64,000 nucleotides of DNA from Arthrobacter alkaliphilus (GTDB taxonomy: Bacteria > Actinomycetota > Actinomycetes > Actinomycetales > Micrococcaceae): the NCBI RefSeq assembly GCF_021483235.1, contig NZ_JAKEEC010000005.1:112994-176993 (forward strand), written 5' to 3'. Below, in pieces: positions 17,446 to 26,583 of the stretch. Position 1 is the first letter of the stretch. Each line of letters begins with the position of its first letter. Under the pieces are notes generated by a model that searched no databases, was not told the origin of the DNA, and saw only the letters and a list, made by a program, of their open reading frames with translations. The translations under genes were made by a program, and so were the position numbers.

Positions 17446-18606
17446 TTGACCCCCGAAGAGATCCTGCCTGACGAGCTGCTCGAGCGCATCCGGGGCCGCG
17501 CCGCGGGGTACGACCAGAACAACTCGTTCTTCCACGAGGATCTGGAGGAGCTCGCCTCAGCGGGCTGCCTGAAGATTTTCGTTCCGGAGGCCGACGGCGG
17601 CCTCGGGCTTGGTCTCGAAGCCGCGGCGGCGCTACAGCGCCGGCTTGCCACCGCTGCCCCGGCCACGGCGTTAGCCGTCAACATGCACCTTGTCTGGACC
17701 GGCGTCGCGCAGGTCCTGGCTGCCCGCGGCGACAACAGCCTCGGCTTTGTCCTCAAGGAGTCCGGGCAGGGCGAAGTCTTCGCCTTCGGGATTTCCGAGC
17801 CGGGCAACGACTCCATGCTCTTTGATTCAGGCACGACGGCGGAACAGCAGCCGGACGGCGGGTACAGCTTCACCGGGCGCAAGATCTTCACGAGCCTGTC
17901 GCCTGCATGGACCCGCCTCGGTATCTTCGGCAAGGACACCGGCGCGCGGGAAGGCAGCGGTGAGCTGGTCTTCGGGTTCATCCAACGCGACGCTGCCGGC
18001 CACGAGACATTGAATGACTGGGACACCCTGGGAATGCGGGCCAGCCAGTCGAACACCACGCTCCTCCACGGCGCTACGGTGCCACCCGAGCGAGTCTTCC
18101 GGAAACTGCCGGTAGGACCCAATCAGGATCCGTTGATTTTCGCGATCTTCGCGTGCTTTGAAACACTCCTCGCCGCGGTCTACACGGGCATCGCCGAGCG
18201 GGCATTCGCGCTGGCGGTCGAGGCGGCGAAGCGCCGCACCTCGGCCAAGTACGGCGGCCGGAGTCTCGCCCAGGACCCGGACATCCGCTGGAAGATCGCC
18301 GACGCCGCCATGGCAATGGATTCCATCCAGCCGCAACTGGCGTCCGTGGCCCGCGACGTGGATGCCCAGGCCGATCACGGGGCGCAGTGGTTTCCCAAGT
18401 TCGTGGGGCTCAAAGTGCGTGCCACGGAGAACGCGCGGACCATGGTGGACGTGGCGGTCCGGGTCTCTGGCGGCGCCAGCTACTTCCGCGGCTTGGAGCT
18501 GGAGAGACTGTACCGCGATGTCCTGGCCGGGATCTTCCATCCCTCCAACGATGAATCAGCGCACACCACGGTGGCCAATGCATGGCTTGGGCCGCTCGAA
18601 AGCTGA
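17446..18606 (+). CDS. Acyl-CoA dehydrogenase family protein
   Basis: 386-residue flavoprotein of normal family length. N-terminal helical domain, then the beta domain with FGISEPGNDSMLFDSG, where the usual TE.. flavin motif is replaced by SEP, and GRKIFTSLSP. The C-terminal helical domain carries RVSGGASYFRG. No clear catalytic Glu stands at either common position, so a dehydrogenase reaction on acyl-CoA is plausible but not proven; relatives act in odd flavin chemistry. Start is TTG 17446, 5 nt after GGGAGGA. No electron-transfer partner is nearby. Confidence 0.82.
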   Translation: MTPEEILPDELLERIRGRAAGYDQNNSFFHEDLEELASAGCLKIFVPEADGGLGLGLEAAAALQRRLATAAPATALAVNMHLVWTGVAQVLAARGDNSLGFVLKESGQGEVFAFGISEPGNDSMLFDSGTTAEQQPDGGYSFTGRKIFTSLSPAWTRLGIFGKDTGAREGSGELVFGFIQRDAAGHETLNDWDTLGMRASQSNTTLLHGATVPPERVFRKLPVGPNQDPLIFAIFACFETLLAAVYTGIAERAFALAVEAAKRRTSAKYGGRSLAQDPDIRWKIADAAMAMDSIQPQLASVARDVDAQADHGAQWFPKFVGLKVRATENARTMVDVAVRVSGGASYFRGLELERLYRDVLAGIFHPSNDESAHTTVANAWLGPLES

Positions 18607-18639
18607 GAGGCCCGGACCACCGAAAACCAAGCCCCGCGG

Positions 18640-18873
18640 CTAAACGGTGCGCTGTACGTTGAGTACTCTTCGGCGCAACCAGAACCGGCGGCCGCCGCCG
18701 GTGTAGAGGATGCTCCGCTCCAGTTCCCACTTGCCGTATTCGGAGTGCTCCACGAGCCGGCGTCGTGCTTCGGGCAAGGAATCGTCAGGGCTGACAGTCA
18801 GCACGAGATACTCGTACTGCCTCGCGTAGTCCCGCTGACGCTCCACTGAACTGCTCAGAAATTGTTCTCTCAT
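18640..18873 (-). CDS. DUF5703 family small protein
   Basis: 77-residue basic protein. The sequence around QYEYLVLTVSPDDSLPEARR and the tryptophan-containing WELERS and FWLRRRV segments fit the actinobacterial DUF5703 family, whose function is unknown. GGAGAGGG lies directly before the ATG. It is convergent with the acyl-CoA dehydrogenase and divergent from the acidic protein at 18913. Confidence 0.75.
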   Translation of the reverse strand: MREQFLSSSVERQRDYARQYEYLVLTVSPDDSLPEARRRLVEHSEYGKWELERSILYTGGGRRFWLRRRVLNVQRTV

Positions 18874-18900
18874 CCCTCTCCATTTTCGTCTTTTTCGGGC

Positions 18901-18906
18901 TAACGT
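18901..18906 (+). promoter_or_regulatory. -10 box of the acidic small protein
   Basis: TAACGT 6 nt before ATG 18913; leaderless arrangement. Confidence 0.45.
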
Positions 18907-18912
18907 GAAGTC

Positions 18913-19185
18913 ATGAGCATCGATCCGCGTGTCGCGCTTCAGTCATTGACAGCCGCCTTGGAAGAGCACCTGATTGCCGCTTCAGCCCGCCGGGGCGAAG
19001 GAGATCCCGCCGTGGAGGCAGCGTTTTTTGCCGTCGCAGATGCCTTCGAGGTTTATGAGGACTCACTCTACGAGGCTTACTCGGAAGTCACACCCCTCCA
19101 GGTGTTCGACGACGATGAAGAAGATGACGACGAGGACAGCAACGAGCTCCTCGACGAGGACGAACTCGAGATCCTGGATCAGTAA
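18913..19185 (+). CDS. Acidic hypothetical protein
   Basis: 90 residues. A helical N-terminal half (to about residue 60) is followed by a long run of Asp and Glu ending in EILDQ. No catalytic motif, signal peptide or membrane segment is visible. Similar acidic short proteins are common in Micrococcaceae with no known role; the strong negative charge could suit nucleic-acid mimicry or chaperone binding, but this is speculation. The stop codon lies in the first unit of a 3 x 14-bp tandem repeat. Confidence 0.7.
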   Translation: MSIDPRVALQSLTAALEEHLIAASARRGEGDPAVEAAFFAVADAFEVYEDSLYEAYSEVTPLQVFDDDEEDDDEDSNELLDEDELEILDQ

Positions 19186-19224
19186 AGCCAGCTCAATAAA
19201 GCCAGCTCAGCAAAGCCAAGTCAG
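19183..19224. repeat. Three tandem 14-bp repeats
   Basis: Units 19183-19196, 19197-19210 and 19211-19224 share the pattern YAAAGCCARSTCAR (12-13 of 14 identical). The array sits between two convergent genes and its first TAA is the stop codon of the acidic protein. Confidence 0.75.
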
Positions 19225-19243
19225 TAGCGCGGTTTCGGCCGAA

Positions 19244-20176
19244 TCAGATTGTCGAAACGTCTTCGAGCGCGCGCGAAATTTCGGTGGGAAGCGGCGAAAG
19301 CTGCGCATCGAGCAGTTCCTTGAGCTGGACCGCATTGCGTGCACCCACGATGGCCGTGGATACCCCCGGGCGGGAGAGCAGCCAGCTGAGGGCAACGTCC
19401 ACCGCGGACCGTCCCAAGCCGCGTGCGGCCATGGCTGCAGCTTCGACGATCCGTGCGCCCCGCGCGTCGAGGTACTTTTCGACGTAGCCGCTGAGCCGGC
19501 TCTCGGCCGCACGCGATTCGGCGGGGATCTGTCCACGGTATTTTCCGCTCAGCACTCCGCGGCCAAGGGGTCCCCACGCCATGAGGCCGAGGCCGGCGTC
19601 TTCGATGGCGGGCACCAGTTCGTCTTCTGGCCTCCTGTGCAGGAGCGAGTATTCGGACTGGTTCGCAACTATGGTGAATCCCGCGATTGCCGCTGCCTTG
19701 GCGGTCTGCCAGCCGTTGTAGTTGGAGATCCCGACGTATCGTGCGCGTCCGGAGCGCAACGCAAGGTCCATTGCGGACAGGGTTTCATCCAGCGGAACGT
19801 TGCCGTCCCAGGCGTGTGCGAACCAGATGTCGACGTAGTCGGTTCCCAGGCGGGCGAGGCTGGCGTCGAGTGCGGACAGCATGGAACCCCGGGAGGCATC
19901 GACGCTGCGCCGGCCGTCCGACGTCGAGACGCCCGCTTTCGTGGAGAGGACGACTTCCGACCGCGCCACGACGTCCCCGAGCATGGAACCCAGGAGGGCT
20001 TCGGCCCGTCCCTCCGCGTAGGAGGCCGCTGTGTCGATCATGGTGCCGCCGGCTGCGATGAACGTGTGGAGCAGTTCCCGTGCATCCTGCTCGTCCGTTT
20101 CTTCCGCCCAGGACATAGTGCCCAGGGAAAGGGTGGACACCCTGAACCCGCTGTTGCCGACGTAACGCTGCTGCAT
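19244..20176 (-). CDS. Aldo/keto reductase
   Basis: 310-residue TIM-barrel NADPH-dependent oxidoreductase. The catalytic Asp/Tyr are in [10 protein letters not shown], the Lys in VLSTKAG and the His in WFAHAWDG; the phosphate-binding loop appears near the C-terminus in [12 protein letters not shown]. It resembles the YghZ/Tas-like group of general carbonyl reductases, so the substrate is uncertain. A TAAGCT box lies 7 nt before the ATG, pointing to a leaderless transcript divergent from uppP. Confidence 0.88.
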   Translation of the reverse strand: MQQRYVGNSGFRVSTLSLGTMSWAEETDEQDARELLHTFIAAGGTMIDTAASYAEGRAEALLGSMLGDVVARSEVVLSTKAGVSTSDGRRSVDASRGSMLSALDASLARLGTDYVDIWFAHAWDGNVPLDETLSAMDLALRSGRARYVGISNYNGWQTAKAAAIAGFTIVANQSEYSLLHRRPEDELVPAIEDAGLGLMAWGPLGRGVLSGKYRGQIPAESRAAESRLSGYVEKYLDARGARIVEAAAMAARGLGRSAVDVALSWLLSRPGVSTAIVGARNAVQLKELLDAQLSPLPTEISRALEDVSTI

Positions 20177-20183
20177 AGCAGAT

Positions 20184-20189
20184 AGCTTA
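20184..20189 (-). promoter_or_regulatory. -10 box of the aldo/keto reductase gene
   Basis: TAAGCT on the minus strand, 7 nt before ATG at 20176. Confidence 0.45.
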
Positions 20190-20214
20190 CGGGGAGATCG
20201 GAAAGATCATGACG

Positions 20215-20220
20215 TAGGGT
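20215..20220 (+). promoter_or_regulatory. -10 box of uppP
   Basis: TAGGGT 8 nt before GTG 20229; no ribosome site is present. Confidence 0.4.
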
Positions 20221-20228
20221 CTATTGAC

Positions 20229-21062
20229 GTGAACTGGATAGAAGCAGCCTTCCTTGGCCTGGTGCAGGGCCTGACAGAATTCCTTCCGATTTCTTCAAGC
20301 GCGCACCTGCGGATTGTCGGCTCGTTCCTGCCCAACGCGGCGGATCCCGGCGCTGCTTTCACCGCCATCACCCAGTTGGGCACGGAGACCGCCGTCATCG
20401 TCTTCTTCTGGCGCGACATCGTCAGGATTGTGCGCGCCTGGTTCGGATCGTTGCGCGGCAAGGTCTCCAGGGACGATCCCGACGCGCGGATGGGCTGGTT
20501 GGTCATCCTCGGCAGCGTGCCGATCGTGGTGCTCGGCCTGCTCTTCCAGGACCAGATCGAATCCGTTCTGCGCAGCCTGTGGATCGTCGCCACGACGCTC
20601 ATCGTCTTCGGCATGGTCCTCGCGGTGGCCGACGCCGTGGGCAAGCAGGAACGCGAGCTGGACCAATTGACCTTCAAGCACGGCATCCTTTACGGGCTGG
20701 CGCAGGCCATGGCGCTCATCCCCGGCGTCTCCCGCTCCGGCGGCACCATCACCGCCGGGCTCTTGATGGGATACACCCGTGAAGCCGCCGCACGGTATTC
20801 GTTCCTTCTCGCCATTCCCGCCGTCTTCGGCAGCGGCCTGTACCAGCTGTACAAGGTGGTCTCGAAGGAAGGTATCACCGGACCCTTCGGCCTTCCGGAA
20901 ACAGCCTTGGCCACGGTGATCGCCTTCGTTGTGGGCTTAATCATCATTGGCTGGTTCCTCAAGTTCATTTCCACCCACAGCTACCGTGCATTCGTGTGGT
21001 ACCGGATTCTCCTTGGACTGGCCCTCTACGTCTTGCTCGGTTTCAATGTCATCAGCGCCTAG
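20229..21062 (+). CDS. uppP: Undecaprenyl-diphosphatase
   Basis: 277-residue integral membrane phosphatase (BacA/UppP). It removes a phosphate from undecaprenyl pyrophosphate to recycle the lipid carrier of cell-wall synthesis and confers some bacitracin resistance. Diagnostic motifs: [14 protein letters not shown] near residue 13 and [10 protein letters not shown] in the central part; about seven or eight membrane segments. GTG start. It directly precedes mshC, as it does in mycobacterial order (Rv2136c region). Confidence 0.95.
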   Translation: MNWIEAAFLGLVQGLTEFLPISSSAHLRIVGSFLPNAADPGAAFTAITQLGTETAVIVFFWRDIVRIVRAWFGSLRGKVSRDDPDARMGWLVILGSVPIVVLGLLFQDQIESVLRSLWIVATTLIVFGMVLAVADAVGKQERELDQLTFKHGILYGLAQAMALIPGVSRSGGTITAGLLMGYTREAAARYSFLLAIPAVFGSGLYQLYKVVSKEGITGPFGLPETALATVIAFVVGLIIIGWFLKFISTHSYRAFVWYRILLGLALYVLLGFNVISA

Positions 21063-21065
21063 CAC

Positions 21066-21071
21066 TATGGT
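21066..21071 (+). promoter_or_regulatory. -10 box that places the mshC start
   Basis: TATGGT 7 nt before GTG 21079. It overlaps the in-frame ATG 21067 and so argues for the later start. Confidence 0.45.
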
Positions 21072-21078
21072 TGAGGCT

Positions 21079-22362
21079 GTGAAATCGTGGATCTCCCGCC
21101 CTGTGCCTGAACTACCCGGCAGCATGCCTCCGTTGCGGCTGTTCGATACCTCCCGCGGGGCCCTCGTGGAGGTCGAACCACTAGCGGAGCAATCCATGTA
21201 TGTCTGCGGCATCACGCCCTACGACGCCACCCACATGGGCCATGCAGCCAGCTACGTCGCCTTCGACCTGCTCAACCGGGCATGGCGGGACAGCGGCCAG
21301 CGGGTTGCGTACGTCCAGAACGTCACCGACGTCGACGACCCCCTCTTGGAGCGCGCCACGGCCACCGGCGTTGACTGGCGGGAATTGGCCGCGAGCCAGA
21401 TTGAGCTTTTCCACACCGACATGGACGCCCTCAACGTGCTGGCCCCAAGTCACTACATCGGAGCGGTCGAGGCGATCCCGATGATTGTCCCGGCCATCGA
21501 GAAACTGATCGCGGACAAGCTCGCCTACCGCGTGCCCGGCACCGGCGGGGAACCCGACGGGGACGTCTATTACGACGTCGAGGCAGCCGGCAAGGCTTCG
21601 GACAGCCCGGACGCGTGGACGCTCGGTGACATTTCGGGGCTCGGCGAGGTGGAAATGCTGGAGCTCTTCGCTGAACGCGGTGGAGATCCCGGCCGGTCCG
21701 GCAAGCGGAATCCCCTTGACCCTTTGCTGTGGCGCGTCGCCCGCGACGGTGAGCCGAGCTGGCCCGGCGCGAGCCTCGGTGACGGGCGCCCCGGCTGGCA
21801 TATTGAATGTACGGTCATCGCCCAGAAGTACCTGCCGGCTCCCTTCACCGTGCAGGGCGGCGGATCGGACCTTGTTTTCCCGCACCACGAAATGGGCGCC
21901 GGGCACGCGTATTCGCTCAGTGGCGTTCCCTTGGCGCGCCACTACGCCCATGCGGGAATGGTGGGCCTGGACGGTGAAAAGATGAGCAAGTCCAAGGGCA
22001 ACCTGGTGCTGGTGTCCAAGCTGCGTGCAGCCGGCGAAGAGCCTGCCGCGATCCGCCTCGCGATCCTGGCCAACCACTACCGCTCGGATTGGTCCTGGAC
22101 GGATGAAGGTTTCGCCCAGGCCAAGGAACGCCTCAAGACGTGGCGGGACGCTCGGGACATCGCTCCCGAAGGAACAGCGGCCGAGTTGCTGACGCGGATG
22201 CGTTCCGAGCTTTCCAACGACCTCAACGCTCCCGGTGCCGTCGCCGCCGTCGACGCCTGGGCCATTGCGGCGCTCAGCAGCCCGGGTGTCGCCCAGCCGT
22301 GCCCGTTGGACGGCGCGCTGGTGAGCGACGCGATCAACGCCCTGCTCGGGGTTGAGCTGTAG
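21079..22362 (+). CDS. mshC: Cysteine-mycothiol ligase MshC
   Basis: 427-residue class I aminoacyl-tRNA-synthetase-like enzyme. It joins cysteine to glucosaminyl-inositol with ATP, the penultimate step of mycothiol synthesis. The adenylation signatures are [14 protein letters not shown] (zinc Cys plus HIGH variant HMGH) and [21 protein letters not shown] lies between. GTG 21079 gives [14 protein letters not shown], which aligns with mycobacterial MshC; ATG 21067 would add four residues without support. The protein marks an organism that uses mycothiol rather than glutathione. It is convergent with the PAC2 gene, 3 bp apart. Confidence 0.96.
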   Translation: MKSWISRPVPELPGSMPPLRLFDTSRGALVEVEPLAEQSMYVCGITPYDATHMGHAASYVAFDLLNRAWRDSGQRVAYVQNVTDVDDPLLERATATGVDWRELAASQIELFHTDMDALNVLAPSHYIGAVEAIPMIVPAIEKLIADKLAYRVPGTGGEPDGDVYYDVEAAGKASDSPDAWTLGDISGLGEVEMLELFAERGGDPGRSGKRNPLDPLLWRVARDGEPSWPGASLGDGRPGWHIECTVIAQKYLPAPFTVQGGGSDLVFPHHEMGAGHAYSLSGVPLARHYAHAGMVGLDGEKMSKSKGNLVLVSKLRAAGEEPAAIRLAILANHYRSDWSWTDEGFAQAKERLKTWRDARDIAPEGTAAELLTRMRSELSNDLNAPGAVAAVDAWAIAALSSPGVAQPCPLDGALVSDAINALLGVEL

Positions 22363-22365
22363 CCG

Positions 22366-23271
22366 TCAGGGCTTGTCCTTGCCCCTGCGTTTGAGATAGC
22401 GCTCGAACTCGCGGGCTATGGATTCGCCGCTAGCCTCCGGCAGGTCGGCCGTGTCCTTGGCCTCTTCGAGCTGCCGGACGTAAGCGGCGATCTCCGGGTC
22501 TTCAGTGGCCAATTCGTCCACGCCGCGTTCCCAGGCCTCGGATTCCTCGTTGAGGGCGTGTGTGTCCAGCGGCACCTGGAGGAGGTCCTCGATCCTGTTC
22601 AAGATAGCCAGCTGTGCCTTGGGGGAGGGAGGCTGGGCGACGTAGTGCGGCACAGCCGCCCAGAGCGACACCGTGGGCAAGCCCGCAAGCATCGCGAATT
22701 CCCCGAGCACGCCAACGATGCCTACCGGCCCCTCGTATTGCGAAGCCTCAAGGTTCAAGCGCTGCCGCAGTCCGCTGTCGTCCGAGGTGGTGCTCACGGG
22801 GATCGGGCGGCTGTGCGGGACATCGGCCAGCAGGGCGCCGATCAGCACGACGTAGTCGACGCTGAGGGTTTCGGCATGGACCAGAAGCTCGGCCGTATAG
22901 GCGCGCCAGCGGTAGGAAGGTTCGGTCCCCAGCACGAACACCACGTCGACATTGCTGTCCGGGACGCTGGCCTTGTACAGGCGGGTCGAGGGCCATTTCA
23001 CCTTGCGGGTTCCCGCTGCCGTCCGGCGCACAGTCGGCCTTGTGAACTGGAAGTCGTAATAGTCGTCGGCATCAACTGATGCCACTTTCTTTCCTTGCCA
23101 CAACTTGTTCAAGTAGTGCAGGGAATCGCTGGCCGCCTCGCCGGCGTCGTTCCAGCCTTCGAAAGCCGCGAGCATCACGGTGATGCGCTGGCCTTCGGCT
23201 ACAGGCTGGAGAAGGCGCTCAGGCTCGGGTGTCGTGGCCTGTCCGTCAGGGGCTCCGTCCAAACTGTTCAT
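22366..23271 (-). CDS. PAC2 family protein (proteasome-assembly-chaperone fold)
   Basis: 301-residue PAC2 protein. The core from about residue 30 contains MLAAFEGWNDAGEAASDSL, the typical opening, and VLIGALLADVPHSRPIP in the middle; a charged C-terminal helix ends in RRGKDKP. In actinobacteria PAC2 proteins sit close to mshC and the proteasome genes, as here (Rv2125 in M. tuberculosis). Whether they help assemble the 20S core is untested. TAGGGT stands 6 nt before the ATG. Confidence 0.88.
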   Translation of the reverse strand: MNSLDGAPDGQATTPEPERLLQPVAEGQRITVMLAAFEGWNDAGEAASDSLHYLNKLWQGKKVASVDADDYYDFQFTRPTVRRTAAGTRKVKWPSTRLYKASVPDSNVDVVFVLGTEPSYRWRAYTAELLVHAETLSVDYVVLIGALLADVPHSRPIPVSTTSDDSGLRQRLNLEASQYEGPVGIVGVLGEFAMLAGLPTVSLWAAVPHYVAQPPSPKAQLAILNRIEDLLQVPLDTHALNEESEAWERGVDELATEDPEIAAYVRQLEEAKDTADLPEASGESIAREFERYLKRRGKDKP

Positions 23272-23277
23272 TCACTC

Positions 23278-23283
23278 ACCCTA
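23278..23283 (-). promoter_or_regulatory. -10 box of the PAC2 gene
   Basis: TAGGGT on the minus strand, 6 nt before ATG at 23271. Confidence 0.5.
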
Positions 23284-23378
23284 CGTCCAACACCGCACCC
23301 ATGCATGGCCCCGCGGGTACGGCGTAGCCACACTTCGCCCCGGGCGTACAACGGTAATTTCCCTCCCTCGTTCCCCCG

Positions 23379-23384
23379 TAGACT
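23379..23384 (+). promoter_or_regulatory. -10 box of the HAD hydrolase gene
   Basis: TAGACT 6 nt before ATG 23391; divergent from the PAC2 promoter. Confidence 0.5.
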
Positions 23385-23390
23385 TTAGGC

Positions 23391-24137
23391 ATGCTTGCTT
23401 CAGCCACCCAGCCCTCTGTCAAAGCCGAGCTCAAAGCCGCGCTGTGGGACATGGATGGCACCCTGGTGGACACGGAACCATATTGGATTGCCGCGGAGCG
23501 CGCCCTCGTGGAGTCCTACGGCGGCGCCTGGAGCCATGAACAAGCCATGCAGCTCGTGGGGCAGTCGTTGATGCACTCGGCCGGCATCCTCCAGAAGGCC
23601 GGAGTGGGCCTGGGAAAACGCGAGATCATTGACACCTTGAGCGCCAAGGTCATCGACCGCCTCCGCGTCGAGGTTCCGTGGCGGCCCGGTGCCAAGGAAT
23701 TGCTTGACGAACTCCATCAATCGGGCGTCCGGTGCGCGCTCGTGACGATGTCCGAAGGTCCGATGGCCCGGGAAGTGGTCGCCAGCCTCCCCAAGCCCTA
23801 CTTCGAGTTCCTCATTACCGGAGACACCGTCAGCCAAGGCAAGCCCCACCCCGAGGCCTACCTTGCCGCCGTCGAGCGGCTCCAAGGCGCGGATCCCGGA
23901 CTGACCGCCGATCACTGCGTCGCCCTCGAGGATTCCGTCCCGGGCGTTACGTCCGCGATTGCCTCCGGTGTGGTCACGGTGGGAATCCCGCACCAGATGC
24001 CGCTGCCGGAGGACCCCCGCCGGGCAACCTGGGACACCTTGCAGGGACGGACGGTCGCCGACCTTGAAGCACTCGTCGCGGCCCGGGCCCTCGCGAATGG
24101 GCCGGCCCAGGCCGCCCTCCTTGGACAGGCCAACTAA
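23391..24137 (+). CDS. HAD family hydrolase
   Basis: 248-residue haloacid-dehalogenase-fold phosphatase. The nucleophile motif is DMDGTLVDTEPYW (about residues 20-32), motif II is LVTMSEG, and the acidic motif ALEDSVPGVTSAIASG is near the C-terminus. The cap is helical (subfamily I), as in beta-phosphoglucomutase-like phosphatases. Substrate unknown. The next gene starts at the base after its stop, so they form an operon. Confidence 0.9.
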   Translation: MLASATQPSVKAELKAALWDMDGTLVDTEPYWIAAERALVESYGGAWSHEQAMQLVGQSLMHSAGILQKAGVGLGKREIIDTLSAKVIDRLRVEVPWRPGAKELLDELHQSGVRCALVTMSEGPMAREVVASLPKPYFEFLITGDTVSQGKPHPEAYLAAVERLQGADPGLTADHCVALEDSVPGVTSAIASGVVTVGIPHQMPLPEDPRRATWDTLQGRTVADLEALVAARALANGPAQAALLGQAN

Positions 24138-25310
24138 ATGAGCACGTCCCGGCATGGCGGCCATAGCACCCGTAGCGGCGGCAGGAAGGACGGGATTCCG
24201 CTCGGCCGCATCGCGGGCATCCCCGTGTATCTTGCCTACTCCTGGTTCATCATCGCCGCGTTCACGGTGATCGCGGTCGGCCCAGTCGTATTCGCGCAGC
24301 ACCCCTCGTTGGGAAGCGGTGCGTACTTCGTTGCCTTTGGCTATGCAGTGCTCCTGGCCCTTTCCGTGCTCGTCCATGAGCTCGCCCATGCCTTGAGCGC
24401 CAAGGCCTTCAAATGGCCCACACAGAAGATCGTGTTGAACCTCTGGGGCGGGCACACACAATTCGAGAGCTTCATCGCGTCCCCGGGCCGCTCGGTGATC
24501 GTCGCCATGGCAGGACCAGCCGCCAACTTTGCACTCGCGGTGGCTGCCTGGCCGCTCGTGGTGACGCATGTCTTCAGCGGCGTGGCGGAGGCATTGACCA
24601 ACAGCTTCATGTGGGCCAATTTCCTCATCGGGATCTTCAATGTGCTCCCCGGCCTGCCTCTTGACGGGGGGCGCCTGGTGGAATCCGCGGTGTGGAAGGT
24701 CACCGGAAGCCAGGAGAAGGGCACAGTGGCGGCCGGCTGGGCCGGAAGGATCGTCGCAATTGCTTTGGCTATTGGGTACTTCGCCTCGTCGTTTATGAGC
24801 GGGAACGAGCCTAACCCCAGCCACATACTCATCACCCTCCTCGTCTGCAGCTTCCTCTGGATGGGTGCCTCCGGCGCCATCCAGCAGGCTACGCTCCGCG
24901 GACGCCTCCCGTCGGTGAGCGCCGCCGCGTTGGCCGAACCCGCCGTCGGGATTCCGAACTCGGCCACCGTCGCCGACGTGTTGCGGGTCGCCCCCTACGG
25001 AACTCCCGCGGTGGTGATCTGCGCACCGGACGGCCGGCCCCAAGGCGTTGTGGATCCGGGAGCTGCCGCAGCCGTCCCCGCCTCCCAGGTATCCACGACC
25101 CTCGTGACAGCGGTTTCCACTCCGCTTGCCGACGGGGCCTACGTGCCCTGGACGTCCAGCGGCCAGGAGCTGATCCAATATTTGGCGCAGCTCAGCGGCG
25201 CTGAATACGCGGTGGTGGACGAAGCAGGTACGGTCACGGGCCTGCTGCGCCAGCAGGCGGTAGTGACAGCCATTACAGGTAAAGTAGCCCGGCGGAGCGG
25301 ACGCCCATAG
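24138..25310 (+). CDS. Site-2 protease family zinc metalloprotease (M50) with CBS-like tail
   Basis: 390-residue membrane protein. Six or so membrane segments; the zinc site is His80-Glu81-x2-His84 in LVHELAHAL, and the third ligand lies in NVLPGLPLDGGRL. The region after about residue 255 looks like a degenerate CBS pair. Family members cut transmembrane substrates such as anti-sigma factors; the substrate here is unknown. It lies between the HAD gene and trmI, a conserved actinobacterial neighbourhood. Confidence 0.9.
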   Translation: MSTSRHGGHSTRSGGRKDGIPLGRIAGIPVYLAYSWFIIAAFTVIAVGPVVFAQHPSLGSGAYFVAFGYAVLLALSVLVHELAHALSAKAFKWPTQKIVLNLWGGHTQFESFIASPGRSVIVAMAGPAANFALAVAAWPLVVTHVFSGVAEALTNSFMWANFLIGIFNVLPGLPLDGGRLVESAVWKVTGSQEKGTVAAGWAGRIVAIALAIGYFASSFMSGNEPNPSHILITLLVCSFLWMGASGAIQQATLRGRLPSVSAAALAEPAVGIPNSATVADVLRVAPYGTPAVVICAPDGRPQGVVDPGAAAAVPASQVSTTLVTAVSTPLADGAYVPWTSSGQELIQYLAQLSGAEYAVVDEAGTVTGLLRQQAVVTAITGKVARRSGRP

Positions 25311-25330
25311 GACCTTCCCGGTAGAGTTAC

Positions 25331-25361
25331 CTGCCGGCTGTGTAAAAAAACCGGCCGGCAG
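25331..25361 (+). other. Stem-loop between the site-2 protease and trmI
   Basis: CTGCCGGC (25331-25338) pairs with GCCGGCAG (25354-25361) around an A-rich loop. It could be a weak terminator or leader structure; there is no U tract after it. Confidence 0.35.
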
Positions 25362-25429
25362 TGCGCATCACCGAGCAGTAACTGCGGCAACAAATGACGG
25401 CCCAGCCGTACAGGAGCGAGGAAACACCC

Positions 25430-26482
25430 ATGAGCAGCGAAACCGCCGCCAACGACACGGCCACCGGCGCCCCCAACACCGCCACCCAGCCGACTGGTGC
25501 GGCCCGGCGTCGAGGACCGTTCCGTGTGGGCGAGCGGGTTCAACTCACGGATGAGCGCGGCCGGATGAACACCATCACCTTGGAAGAAGGCGGCGCCTTC
25601 CACACGCACCGCGGCTTCCTGAACCACGACGAAATCATCGGCCAGGTTGACGGTTCCGTTGTGGCCAACAACATTGGCCAGCAGTACCAGACGCTCCGTC
25701 CCTTGCTCTCGGACTTCGTCTTGTCCATGCCCCGCGGTGCCGCGGTGGTCTACCCCAAGGACGCCGGGCAGATCGTCACCATGGCCGATATCTTCCCCGG
25801 CGCCCGGGTGGTTGAAGCGGGCGTCGGCTCCGGCGCGCTTTCGATCTCCCTGCTTCGGGCAGTGGGAGACAACGGCTACCTGCACTCTTTCGAGCGCCGG
25901 GAAGAATTCGCCGACATTGCCCGCGGCAACGTGGAAACCATTTTCGGCGGTCCGCACCCTGCCTGGAAGATTTCGCTCGGTGACTTCCAGGAGGAAGTGG
26001 TCCGCTCCGAAGAACCGGGATCGGTGGACCGTGTGGTGCTGGACATGCTCGCTCCGTGGGAATGCCTCGACGCCGTCGCGACTGTCCTGGCACCCGGCGG
26101 AGTGTGGATCAACTACGTGGCCACCGTCACCCAGCTTTCCCGTACTGCCGAAGCGATCCGCGCCGACGGCCGCTTCACCGAGCCGGACGCCTGGGAGTCG
26201 ATGGTCCGCGGTTGGCACCTCGAGGGCCTGGCCGTCCGCCCCGACCACCGCATGGTGGCCCACACCGGATTCCTCCTTGTCACCCGTCGCCTCGCTGACG
26301 GTGTCACCGGTATCTCGGTCAAGCGCCGGCCGTCCAAGACGGAGTTCAGCGAGGAGGACCTGAACGCCTGGACGCCCGGAGCGGTGGGGGAGCGGTCCGT
26401 TTCGGACAAGAAACTGCGCCGCGCGGCACGTGACGCGATTGCCGGCACCAACGTCAAGGACGGCCCCTCGCCCGCTCAGTAG
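25430..26482 (+). CDS. trmI: tRNA (adenine-N1-)-methyltransferase
   Basis: 350-residue SAM-dependent enzyme that makes 1-methyladenosine at position 58 (and often 57) of tRNA. The N-terminal beta domain includes GPFRVGERVQLTDERGR; the Rossmann core has VVEAGVGSGALSISLLRAVG and LDMLAPWECL. ATG 25430 is preferred because GCGAGGA lies 8 nt upstream; in-frame ATG 25394 has none. It is the gene just before the proteasome locus, as Rv2118c is in M. tuberculosis. Confidence 0.94.
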   Translation: MSSETAANDTATGAPNTATQPTGAARRRGPFRVGERVQLTDERGRMNTITLEEGGAFHTHRGFLNHDEIIGQVDGSVVANNIGQQYQTLRPLLSDFVLSMPRGAAVVYPKDAGQIVTMADIFPGARVVEAGVGSGALSISLLRAVGDNGYLHSFERREEFADIARGNVETIFGGPHPAWKISLGDFQEEVVRSEEPGSVDRVVLDMLAPWECLDAVATVLAPGGVWINYVATVTQLSRTAEAIRADGRFTEPDAWESMVRGWHLEGLAVRPDHRMVAHTGFLLVTRRLADGVTGISVKRRPSKTEFSEEDLNAWTPGAVGERSVSDKKLRRAARDAIAGTNVKDGPSPAQ

Positions 26483-26543
26483 GCAAAGATCACAAACTGG
26501 TCCGCATTCCGGATGTCACAGGTTTCCCGACGCTTTTGAGGGC

Positions 26544-26573
26544 TATGGTCTATTTATAGAAAGCGGGAAGGAG
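26544..26573 (+). promoter_or_regulatory. -10 box and ribosome site of the proteasome operon
   Basis: TATGGT at 26544-26549 and GAAGGAG at 26567-26573, 10 nt before GTG 26584. No good -35 box is visible, as is common for regulated actinobacterial promoters. It probably drives arc through pafA. Confidence 0.4.
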
Positions 26574-26583
26574 CTGATGCTTC

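Noticed and set aside
23400..25178. 592-codon minus-strand frame across the HAD and site-2 protease genes
   Set aside because: The plus-strand genes carry intact catalytic motifs and good starts; the minus frame is His/Gly/Arg-rich without motifs.
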